Positions 8,163-15,552 of a stretch of DNA of 64,000 nt are shown here, piece after piece; the first letter of the stretch is position 1; each line of letters starts with the position of its first letter. Both the position numbers and the translations under genes were made by a program. Source of the stretch: GCA-2683135 sp964507445 (GTDB lineage Bacteria > Planctomycetota > GCA-002687715). The notes under the pieces were generated by a model, which saw only the letters and a program-made list of their open reading frames with translations, did not search any database and was not told where the DNA came from. Where the stretch lies: the NCBI GenBank assembly GCA_964507445.1, contig CAZDQF010000006.1, positions 124,001 to 188,000 of the forward strand, written 5' to 3'.

Positions 8163-8978
8163 TCAGTCCTGGTCGGAACCCACCGGCACCAAGGCCGCGG
8201 CTACGTCCGAATCCGCCCCCGCGTCAAAGTACTCTTCGATCTCGACGGTCACATCCACGGAGGGGTCGGGGACCTCCAAACCAAGGTCCGCAGGCTGATG
8301 CTCGGCGAGCAGTCGCTGCGTCACGTCCAGGTCCTTACGTGCTTTGAACAGGATGTCTTCGATCTCCGTGAGCTTGGAGTCATCGAACTGGAAGCGATCA
8401 GCCTGCGCACGCATGGCTTCGGTCTCCAGCAGCTTGGCCCTCAGCTGCTCGACCATCAGTTCCAGGTCCTGCTTCTTCGTGATCGTGGCGTCCAACTTGC
8501 GCCGCGCCGCAACCACGGTCTGGGTCTGGACTTCATGCTGGCGACGCTTGGTAGACAGCAAGGATCGCTTCTGCTTGAACCTCTCGAAGGCGAGCCGCAC
8601 CCGATGCTCCATGTCCCGCCTCGAGTAGGAGCGGCCCGCTACCGCAAACACCTCACGACCGCTCTTGAGCGAGGCGCCACGAGTTCTGATCGCCACCTCC
8701 TCCGTATCGAGCGCGTCGCCCAGCCTGGTGATCTCGGACTCAAGGTAGTGGAGTTCCACCGCCTCTTCCGCGACGCGCTTCCGGCATTCGTCGATCTCCG
8801 GACCCAGGTCCCGAATCATGTCCTCCGCCTGCTCCAGGCGGTAATCCACCGGGACAGACGAGTTGACCTCATCCCGAGCCCAATCAAACGCCCGCTCGGC
8901 GTGGTAGAGGGCCTGGGGGCCGACGAGCACAAAGGCGAGGACGAGCACGACCGCCCCACCGATCAGCAGCTTCTTCAT
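8163..8978 (-). CDS. Membrane-anchored coiled-coil protein, function unknown
   Basis: The 271-residue product begins MKKLLIGGAVVLVLAFVLVG, a single N-terminal membrane anchor or uncleaved signal, followed by a long, highly charged helical region. Residues about 45-220 are rich in Glu, Arg, Lys, Gln and Leu with heptad character, including EQAEDMIRDLGPEIDECRK and a stretch of Lys/Arg-rich repeats, which predicts an extended coiled coil. The last 45 residues are acidic and low in complexity. Known planctomycete genomes often carry such proteins near sigma or kinase genes, but I cannot assign a function. The start is ATG 8978, with AGGA about 9 bases upstream. It lies 155 bases downstream of the anti-sigma candidate. 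Confidence 0.7.
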   Translation of the reverse strand: MKKLLIGGAVVLVLAFVLVGPQALYHAERAFDWARDEVNSSVPVDYRLEQAEDMIRDLGPEIDECRKRVAEEAVELHYLESEITRLGDALDTEEVAIRTRGASLKSGREVFAVAGRSYSRRDMEHRVRLAFERFKQKRSLLSTKRRQHEVQTQTVVAARRKLDATITKKQDLELMVEQLRAKLLETEAMRAQADRFQFDDSKLTEIEDILFKARKDLDVTQRLLAEHQPADLGLEVPDPSVDVTVEIEEYFDAGADSDVAAALVPVGSDQD

Positions 8979-9133
8979 GGTGTGTTCCTATCTCCGAGTT
9001 CCGATTGACCGAAACCGCACCGCGGCCCGGGGCTCCGGCCTGCTCCAACTCAGAGGAGCAGGCACAGAGTGGTCATTCGGTTCGGACGAACACATATCGC
9101 AGCAGCGCGCCGAGAATTCGGCGAAGAACCCGC

Positions 9134-9541
9134 TCAGCCCCGCTTCAGGCTGTCGAGGAGGACCGAGGTCGCTTCACCGACGCGTTGGCGGGACGAGTGC
9201 ATGCTCGCTCTCCCCTCTTCCGAGTCCTCAAGGACGCTCTGCTCAAGCCGCGCCTGGCAGAAAGGGCAAGCCAGTTCCTCAACATGAAACCTGACGTAGT
9301 CCTCGGCCTCTTTCGAGAGCTTCCCGTTGCGATACTCACCGAGAACCGACCCATGGGGGCAGGAGACATGCTCCCGGAACCAGAGCTCGGAGAGCGGGAT
9401 CTGGAGAGAGAGCACCTCCTCCTCGAGCATCCTGAGCGCATCCTGGCACGCGTCGCAGGAGGCGAGGTGCGTCTTCGACTCCTCCGCGATGGTCCCGGCC
9501 TCTGCGAACGCCGCCAGTTCAGCCATCTCAGGACATTCCAT
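9134..9541 (-). CDS. Soluble zinc-finger anti-sigma factor candidate
   Basis: Starting at the ATG at 9541, the product has 135 residues and begins MECPEMAELAAFAEAG. It holds two zinc-ligand clusters: HLASCDACQ (H-x3-C-x2-C, the ZAS/zf-HC2 arrangement) and, about 70 residues later, FHVEELACPFCQ. There is no transmembrane segment, unlike classical membrane anti-sigma factors. The start codon overlaps the sigma-factor stop as TGATG, so the two proteins should be made in a fixed ratio, which is typical of sigma/anti-sigma pairs. A GTG/ATG a few codons upstream (9556) is possible but would overlap more. The functional call rests on the zinc motif plus position; binding to the sigma factor is inferred. 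Confidence 0.7.
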   Translation of the reverse strand: MECPEMAELAAFAEAGTIAEESKTHLASCDACQDALRMLEEEVLSLQIPLSELWFREHVSCPHGSVLGEYRNGKLSKEAEDYVRFHVEELACPFCQARLEQSVLEDSEEGRASMHSSRQRVGEATSVLLDSLKRG

Positions 9542-10176
9542 CAGATGGCCTCCCACAGGCCGCTGAAGAGAGTCTTCCTCGGGTCCCGTTGGCGCAAACG
9601 CGCCTGGAGGTCTCGAATGGCGCGAAACTTGATCCCGGCAACGGACTTCTCTTCCGCGATCCCCACGCGCTCCGCGATCTTACGGTGCTTCCAATCCGTC
9701 AGAAAACACAGCTCGATAGCCATCAGGCGCGAGAAGTCGCGCTTGGTCCAGAGGTCACGGACCATCTCACGAAGGCAGATGATCAACGCTCCCTTCTGCC
9801 GGAGCACCTTCTCACGACTCTCGAGCAGCTTGTGGGAAGACGGGGTCTCGCCCGGCAGGTTTCCGAAGAAACCCGTGGAGTCGTCGTCTCGGTCGGGGAC
9901 ATGCACCTCAGGACGCTTGCGCCGCATGTGGTCGATGACCTTGTTGCGAGCGATGCCCATCAGGAACTGCTCGATGTTGTAGCGGGTGTTGAAGTTCGCG
10001 ATGCCACGAACCGCCCCCAGGAACGTCTCCTGAGTCAGATCCGAGGCGAGGTCGCGGTCAACCACCTGACGCTTGACGTAGCCGAACACCCGATCGTGGT
10101 ACTCGGCCTGCAAACGTTCCCACTCCCGCGGGTCAAACCGCTTGAGTTGCTCGATGTCGAGGTCGTGCACTCTCAC
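9541..10176 (-). CDS. ECF-type RNA polymerase sigma factor
   Basis: The 211-residue protein has the sigma-70 region 2 signature in order: a region 2.1/2.2 segment (VFGYVKRQVVDRDLASDLTQ), QETFLGAVRGIANFN in 2.3 and FLMGIARNKVIDHMRRKRP in 2.4. After a linker comes a region-4 helix-turn-helix (TDWKHRKIAERVGIAEEKSVAG) that would read the -35 element. There is no region 1.1 or 3, so it is an ECF (group 4) factor that redirects RNA polymerase to a specific promoter set. The start codon is GTG at 10176, preceded by TAGGCT 6 bases upstream. Translationally coupled to the zinc-finger protein downstream and 9 bases after the kinase gene, it probably answers to those two proteins. Confidence 0.92.
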   Translation of the reverse strand: MRVHDLDIEQLKRFDPREWERLQAEYHDRVFGYVKRQVVDRDLASDLTQETFLGAVRGIANFNTRYNIEQFLMGIARNKVIDHMRRKRPEVHVPDRDDDSTGFFGNLPGETPSSHKLLESREKVLRQKGALIICLREMVRDLWTKRDFSRLMAIELCFLTDWKHRKIAERVGIAEEKSVAGIKFRAIRDLQARLRQRDPRKTLFSGLWEAI

Positions 10177-10185
10177 GGCGTGAGC

Positions 10186-11550
10186 CTACAGGATGAGAGC
10201 TTCGAGCCCAAGATGCACAAAAGAACAGAGCGCGAGGATCAGGGCCAGCACCACAACGATGCGGAGGCCGTTGACCACGACCCAAGCCAGGGCCCTGATG
10301 GGAGCCAACAACCCGGTCAAGAAGGACCTCGACCGCCCCTTCGCAGGACGAAGCACCGCGCGCCTCCCGGCGAGGTTCGGGGCCGCGCCGAGCGCCCCCC
10401 CCGGCCCGAGAACGGCGCCGTCAGCACGGGCTCTTCGTTCAGTTTCCGCACGCCGATAGCCCTCCTGGGCAGACGACACGAGCTCTCCCGTCTCCGCGCG
10501 CACACGCTTCAGCAATCCGCCGATTTCGGCTCTGACGACACCCAGCGAGACCTTGCCGCCGTGCAGCATCCGACCAGCTCGGACGCCCCACGCCTCCGCG
10601 TCGGGCGAGTGGCTCGCCGGTCCCGAATCCGGCGGCGCAAGGCTCGCCTCCGGGGGCTCAGGAACGACCTTCTCCTGAACGGACATCGCACAGAGCACCT
10701 CACCGGCGTTGGCGAAGCGGGCCCGGGGTTTCTTCTCGAGGCACCGTGCGATCACCGACCGCAGCTTGCCCGGCAAGGTCTCGGGGATCGACGGCGACTC
10801 TCGCTCATGCCGCCGCAGGATCTCCCACTCCGAATCTCCTTTGAAGGGGACGTCACCGACGAGCAACTCGTAGAGGATCACCCCAAGCGAATAGACGTCA
10901 GACCTGGCATCTCCACGACGCCGGAGCATCTCCGGCGCCATATAGTAGGGTGTGCCACGCCCCATGCTCAGCGTCCCCCCAGACTCGGAGACGAGCTTCG
11001 AGAGTCCGTAGTCGCCGACACGAACGGCGTCGCCGTTGATGAAGATGTTCGCCGGCTTCAGGTCAAAGTGGATGATGGACCGATCGTGGAGTGCAGCTAC
11101 ACCCTGCAGCACCTGCCGAAACAAGGCCACGGCCTGCTCACGGTGGATGGGGCCATCCTGCAACAGGGACTTGAGGGTCTCGTCGCCGGCGTACCCCATG
11201 ACAATGTAGGGGATCCCGCAGACCTCACCGCGGTCCTCGATGGTGACGAGATTGGGATGATCCACCTGCGCCAGGTGCTGCAGGGAGTCCAACTCACGCA
11301 GCACCTGTTCGTGCAAGCGCTCGTCCTGAAGGCGCAGGAACTTGATGGCGTAGGGCTTGCCGATCGAGGTCCGTTCGGCCTTGTAGACCTCGCCGAACAC
11401 GCCGCTGCCGAGCTTGTTGGAGATCGTGAACCCGGGCACGAAATCGGGCTCACGGTAGCTGCTGAAGAACTGTTCCCAATCCATGGCGCGCTCAGGTGAC
11501 GGAGCATCGGGCGCAGCATCCAGATGAGCGTCCCGAGATGCGGCGATCAT
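10186..11550 (-). CDS. Hanks-type Ser/Thr protein kinase with C-terminal membrane anchor
   Basis: From the ATG at 11550 the product has 454 residues. The kinase domain spans about residues 35-300: glycine loop LGSGVFGEVYKAE, VAIK-type lysine in YAIKFL, catalytic loop HFDLKPANIF, a DFG variant DYG, and APE (YYMAPE). The usual Arg of HRD is Phe (HFD), making it a non-RD kinase, so activation may not need activation-loop phosphorylation. A Pro/Ala/Ser-rich linker leads to one transmembrane segment near residues 425-445. The start overlaps the upstream stop as ATGA; a longer frame to 11709 exists but would overlap that gene by 160 bases. Likely signals from the envelope to the adjacent sigma/anti-sigma pair (inference). 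Confidence 0.9.
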   Translation of the reverse strand: MIAASRDAHLDAAPDAPSPERAMDWEQFFSSYREPDFVPGFTISNKLGSGVFGEVYKAERTSIGKPYAIKFLRLQDERLHEQVLRELDSLQHLAQVDHPNLVTIEDRGEVCGIPYIVMGYAGDETLKSLLQDGPIHREQAVALFRQVLQGVAALHDRSIIHFDLKPANIFINGDAVRVGDYGLSKLVSESGGTLSMGRGTPYYMAPEMLRRRGDARSDVYSLGVILYELLVGDVPFKGDSEWEILRRHERESPSIPETLPGKLRSVIARCLEKKPRARFANAGEVLCAMSVQEKVVPEPPEASLAPPDSGPASHSPDAEAWGVRAGRMLHGGKVSLGVVRAEIGGLLKRVRAETGELVSSAQEGYRRAETERRARADGAVLGPGGALGAAPNLAGRRAVLRPAKGRSRSFLTGLLAPIRALAWVVVNGLRIVVVLALILALCSFVHLGLEALIL

Positions 11551-12401
11551 AGGGTCAGGCTCCCCCAGGACCCGACTCCGATGAGGAACAGCGTACCAAA
11601 CAGCAACGCGAGGCGGCCGGAGAGATAGCCTCGCGTGCGTAAGTCGAACTTCAGGTAGCAACCGAGGAGAAAGACCCCCAGGACCGCGGCGCCGATACCG
11701 AACGTCCACGGAGCCACCGCTTCACGGCGCGCGGCGCGCTCGTCCGCAGCCTGCAGGCACCGGATCGCCCCCTGACCGACCTCGACCTGCAGGAACGCGC
11801 GATAGAGCGCACCCGCTCCCCCATCCTCCGATCCGATGAAGGTGCGATGAGCGACAACCGAGAGCGGGTCCTCTCCACAGGCAGCGCCGCTCAGAGCGGC
11901 GATACGCCGACGCGCCTCTTCCCGAGCAGCACGAGTAGCCGTGGCCCGGTCCTTTCGCAACGGCCCCTCCACAAGAACGATGTGCTCTCCACCGGCGTCG
12001 ACCCAACTGGCTTCGCCGTAGCCGCACAGCAACTCGAGGGACGCCGGCGCACCCGCCCGCAGCACGAGTCGTGGATAGTCCCGGCCACCATCCACCTCGA
12101 CCGTCAACGCGAGCACGTCGGGTCGCGCAGCGCTCTCCGCGTCTCGCAGGACGTTGAAACCCGCGCCGCGAAGCGCCCCCGCGACGACCTCGGCGGTAGC
12201 GGCGTCCGCACCCGATCCGGTCAGGACCACCAATCCCGTCAGCCCCTCGCCCACATGGACGATGCGCTCAACCACCCCGGACGCGAGGCGAGCAGCGCAG
12301 CGTCTCAGGTTGGGCTCGAGATCCTGTGCGCTGGTCGGAGGCGTCAAGAGGGCGCCAAGCACGAGCAGGGCCAGGGCGGATCTGGACAAGAGCATGACCA
12401 C
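11547..12401 (-). CDS. Exported protein with two C-terminal membrane segments, function unknown
   Basis: The 284-residue protein starts with a signal peptide (VMLLSRSALALLVLGALL, cleavage likely after TSAQ) and a roughly 200-residue extracytoplasmic part. This part contains a Val/Gly-rich segment (VVLTGSGADAATAEVVAGAL) that looks like an alpha/beta fold. Two hydrophobic helices follow near the C-terminus (about residues 228-248 and 262-282), so the large domain faces outside the membrane. No family was recognised. Its stop overlaps the kinase start by ATGA, making it a good candidate for the sensor that feeds the kinase. First codon GTG at 12401, with an in-frame ATG two codons later. Confidence 0.65.
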   Translation of the reverse strand: MVMLLSRSALALLVLGALLTPPTSAQDLEPNLRRCAARLASGVVERIVHVGEGLTGLVVLTGSGADAATAEVVAGALRGAGFNVLRDAESAARPDVLALTVEVDGGRDYPRLVLRAGAPASLELLCGYGEASWVDAGGEHIVLVEGPLRKDRATATRAAREEARRRIAALSGAACGEDPLSVVAHRTFIGSEDGGAGALYRAFLQVEVGQGAIRCLQAADERAARREAVAPWTFGIGAAVLGVFLLGCYLKFDLRTRGYLSGRLALLFGTLFLIGVGSWGSLTL

Positions 12402-12403
12402 GA

Positions 12404-12427
12404 CAAACGGTCATTCCGTGCCGTTTG
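12404..12427. promoter_or_regulatory. Inverted repeat just upstream of the exported-protein gene
   Basis: CAAACGG (12404-12410) and CCGTTTG (12421-12427) are a perfect 7-bp inverted repeat with a 10-base spacer, ending 2 bases from the GTG start at 12401. It could be an operator or a small hairpin affecting initiation. No role can be proven from sequence. Confidence 0.25.
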
Positions 12428-12459
12428 CCAGATATTGCTCGTGTTCCCGAAAGCCCCGT

Positions 12460-14490
12460 TCAGACCGGGTCTGCGAACATGGTGAGAGGGCCGGCGCGGA
12501 GCGCAACTCCCGGTTTGATGAGCACCTGTGGCCGATCGACGCCCTCGCCAGAGGCTACCCCGGAGGGGCTCCGGGCCAACAGCGCCCCTCGGTGCTCTCC
12601 GTCCACGGCGCGGAGCACCTCCACGCGGTCACCGTCGGGAGGAAGGGGGACGTGTGCTTCCGGACGTGGCCCGACCACGATCGAACCCCGACGTCCGATC
12701 TCGGCGAACAAGAGCACCCGACGGCATCCCCTCACCGTGGAGCTGTTCCCAAACGACAGCACGGCGGTGCCGGAGGCTGGCACCGATCGAGTGAACTTGA
12801 TCCGTAGCACCCCGCCGACCACCAACGCATCTCCGTGCTCCAACACCGCGGACCGTCTCACGGCCTGACCGTTCAATGCCAGCTCACGACGCCCCTGAAC
12901 GACGACCCGATATCGGACGTCATCCTCACTACCGAATCGCTCGAAGCGTAAGTGCCGGGACCCGATGGACGCCAGCACCTGGAGATCCGCCGTCCCCCCA
13001 GCCGAGCTACCCAGCGTGACGGAGTCTCCAGGGTGAACAAGCCAGTCACCCCGCTCCTCAACGCGCAGGATGAACGGCTGACCACCGCGCAACGAACCAC
13101 CTGAGTCGAGGTCACGGGCGTGACGGAATACGATCGGACGCGCCCCCGGGGAGTCCGCCTCGTCCGGCACAGGTTCGAGTCGTTCATCACCCCGGTCGTG
13201 GTCCATCGCCTCCGGGCTTCGGAGCTCTCGAACCCTACGCAGGGCATCCTGCAAGAGGACCGGGACCTCCTGGAGATCCGGACGGCTGACCTCGAGGCCA
13301 GCCAGCACACGCCGCGCCTCCTCCAACCCCTCCAGCGTCCCCGATCTCAGCTGTGATCTGGCCGTCTTCAGGGCGTCAAGGTCTCCACGCTCGCGGTGCT
13401 CCAGCGCCGCGAACAGGTCCTTGGCTTCCCTGTTTCCGGGCTGAGCGCCAAGCAGTGCAACCAACGTCCCACGGGCGGCGATGAGCCGCCCCTCGCGGAA
13501 GGCGCCCCGCGCCGATTCCAGCGGGGGCGCCGCCTCCTCATGGTCCCGCTCCAGGTCCTCCTGGAGGCGGTCCGTGAGCGGGGAGCGCGGGAGCACCGAC
13601 GTCACCTCCGCGAGGAGCTTGCGCGCGAGGACGTGGTCCCCCGATGCGTACACACGCTGCGCTTCCTCCAGAGACTCAATCCCCCGGATCAGCGCCGCCC
13701 CTCGCCCATCGACGGAGGGCCCGATGGGCCAGGCGGCGAGCCACCGCGCCGCCGCTCGGTGCTTCCCCTCCGTGACGCGCTGCTCCACCAGTTGGAGCAA
13801 TCGGCGACCCACGGATTCTCGTGCTTCGGCGAGAGCCGATTCTCCCTTTCCCACCAGGGACCTGGTCCCAATCAGAGCCGATGCCATCGCGTCCCCGTCC
13901 TCGGATCGCCCGACTCCTCCGAGCCAGTGGATCACCAACGACGCCTCATCGGGCCCGGCGTCCTTCAACAAGCGCAGCGCCTCCTCGACCGTCGGCAGGG
14001 GGGCCTCTCGCAGCGCCTGTTCCAGATCCCGACGCGCCTGCTGCCGACCCCTCTCGCGTTGCCTGAGCCGACGAGCGGCCTCCCGGGCGCCGTCGTGGTC
14101 AGGTGAGAGCGAGTCGAGCCGCGCCAAGGCCGCCCCCACATCCCCGTCGTCAGCCAGAGCTCCGGCCCGCCGGACCTCCTCTTCAAGGACGCTGGCCTGG
14201 ACCTCCTGTGCACGGATACCGCGCACAAGGCGCTCCTCGAAGGCCACGGCTTCAGGGCCCGCACCGTTCTGCAAGACCGTTCTGACGCTGCACAACGCCT
14301 GGGTCAGATCACCGCACCCCTCTTGCTCCCCGGCCAGCTTGAGCAACGCCGCCCGTGCCTTCTCCGCCGCGACCAGGGCTCGGCGGTGATCGCAGATCTC
14401 CGGGTCCTTGGCCCGGAGAAGCACCTCGGCGTAGGCACGGCGCTTCAACAACCGCCGGAGCTCCCGGAGCTTGGTCAGCTCACTGAACAT
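12460..14490 (-). CDS. FHA-domain protein with a long helical-repeat N-terminus
   Basis: The protein has 676 residues. Residues about 1-430 are almost all charged helices with TPR-like or alpha-solenoid character (repeated RRLL, EEALRLLKDAG, ARRVLAGLEV). Residues about 475-560 match a forkhead-associated domain: VTLGSS then SIGSRHLRFER, with the Ser-x-x-His of the phosphothreonine pocket, and the ALNGQAV and LEHGDALVVGG strands. A further beta-rich tail follows. FHA domains bind phosphothreonine peptides, so this protein is a natural reader or target of the Ser/Thr kinase encoded two genes downstream. It opens the minus-strand block at ATG 14490 and is divergent from the metal exporter gene. 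No enzyme activity is visible. Confidence 0.75.
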   Translation of the reverse strand: MFSELTKLRELRRLLKRRAYAEVLLRAKDPEICDHRRALVAAEKARAALLKLAGEQEGCGDLTQALCSVRTVLQNGAGPEAVAFEERLVRGIRAQEVQASVLEEEVRRAGALADDGDVGAALARLDSLSPDHDGAREAARRLRQRERGRQQARRDLEQALREAPLPTVEEALRLLKDAGPDEASLVIHWLGGVGRSEDGDAMASALIGTRSLVGKGESALAEARESVGRRLLQLVEQRVTEGKHRAAARWLAAWPIGPSVDGRGAALIRGIESLEEAQRVYASGDHVLARKLLAEVTSVLPRSPLTDRLQEDLERDHEEAAPPLESARGAFREGRLIAARGTLVALLGAQPGNREAKDLFAALEHRERGDLDALKTARSQLRSGTLEGLEEARRVLAGLEVSRPDLQEVPVLLQDALRRVRELRSPEAMDHDRGDERLEPVPDEADSPGARPIVFRHARDLDSGGSLRGGQPFILRVEERGDWLVHPGDSVTLGSSAGGTADLQVLASIGSRHLRFERFGSEDDVRYRVVVQGRRELALNGQAVRRSAVLEHGDALVVGGVLRIKFTRSVPASGTAVLSFGNSSTVRGCRRVLLFAEIGRRGSIVVGPRPEAHVPLPPDGDRVEVLRAVDGEHRGALLARSPSGVASGEGVDRPQVLIKPGVALRAGPLTMFADPV

Positions 14491-14563
14491 GTCAAATCCA
14501 GAGGTCGTCGGGGAATCATCGGCATCACGCGGGAGTATTCAGCGTACGATCCGGATTATTCCG

Positions 14564-15496
14564 ATGCAGCCCAGAACCGATCACTCGAACGCCAGCCAGC
14601 GCGCCCGGCCAGCGCTCCAGGTGACCATCGGGTCGCTGATCCTGGCCGCCATCAAGGGGCTCGGAGCGTGGCTGACGGGCTCCGCATCCCTCCTCGCGGC
14701 AGCGGTGGACTCCGCCGGCGATGCCCTCATGTCCGCCGGAAACTGGTTCGTAGTCAAGGCCGCGGACCAACCGCCGGACAAGGAACATCCGTTCGGTCAT
14801 GGCAAGCTGGAGCATCTCGCCGGGCTGATCCAGGCCTTGTTCATCGCCGCCAGCGGCGTCTTCGTCATCAGAGAGGCCTTCCGGACACTCGGAGGATCTC
14901 AAGACATCGATCACCCTGCCGTGGGCCTCGGCATCGCGGCCCTCTCCCTGGTCGCAGCCTGGGCCTTCGCCAGACACCTCGCGCGCGCGGCTCGGGAGCA
15001 TGACAGCCCCGCCCTGAAGGCAGACAGTCTCCACTACGGCTCGGACCTCTTCACCCACCTGGGCGTGATCCTGGTCTTCCTGTTCGACCTCGTCACGGAC
15101 TTTCCATGGCTGGACCCGGCGGTCGCCGCCATCATCGCGGCGATAATCCTCCACACCGCCTGGGGGCTGCTGCTCGAGTCCGTGAGTCGGCTCATGGACT
15201 CGGAGCTGGAGGGAGAGGAGGTCCGCGCGGTGGAGGCTGCGATCGCCACGTTCGGCCCTCCGCTAAGGGGCTACCACGATCTGCTTACCCGGCGAAGCGG
15301 ATCGGACCGGTTCGTCCAGGCCCACGTGGAAATCGACGCCACCGTGAGCTTTCGGGAGGCTCACGAGTTGGTTGAGCAAGTGGAGCGGGCCATCAAGACG
15401 CGGCTCCCTCGGGCTCACGTGATCATCCACGCGGACCCGTGGCCGGAGAACCCCGCTGACCCCCACAAGGACTTCGCCCGCGCGGGCACGGTCTGA
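14564..15496 (+). CDS. Cation diffusion facilitator (FieF-like) metal exporter
   Basis: The 310-residue protein has the six-helix CDF core and a C-terminal cytoplasmic domain. Metal-site residues of the FieF type are visible: DSAGD (D-x3-D) in helix 2 and HYGSD (H-x3-D) in helix 5, which together form the zinc/iron transport site. It would export a divalent cation (Zn2+, Fe2+ or similar) by proton antiport across the cytoplasmic membrane. An HPFGHGKLEH stretch lies in the loop after helix 2. I chose the ATG at 14564 (MQPRTDHSN) because the upstream in-frame ATG at 14471 would lie inside the FHA gene. It is transcribed away from the signalling block. Confidence 0.9.
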   Translation: MQPRTDHSNASQRARPALQVTIGSLILAAIKGLGAWLTGSASLLAAAVDSAGDALMSAGNWFVVKAADQPPDKEHPFGHGKLEHLAGLIQALFIAASGVFVIREAFRTLGGSQDIDHPAVGLGIAALSLVAAWAFARHLARAAREHDSPALKADSLHYGSDLFTHLGVILVFLFDLVTDFPWLDPAVAAIIAAIILHTAWGLLLESVSRLMDSELEGEEVRAVEAAIATFGPPLRGYHDLLTRRSGSDRFVQAHVEIDATVSFREAHELVEQVERAIKTRLPRAHVIIHADPWPENPADPHKDFARAGTV

Positions 15497-15519
15497 TCAT
15501 CCCGGGTTACCATGGGACA

Positions 15520-15539
15520 GGTGGGCCACTCGGCCCACC
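15520..15539. other. Perfect 8-bp hairpin between two plus-strand genes
   Basis: GGTGGGCC-ACTC-GGCCCACC lies between the metal exporter stop and the start of the Asp-box protein, 13 bases before its ATG. There is no T-tract, so it may slow transcription, protect a 3' end, or affect the ribosome site (AGAGAGAG) that follows. Confidence 0.35.
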
Positions 15540-15552
15540 CCTAGAGAGAGCC

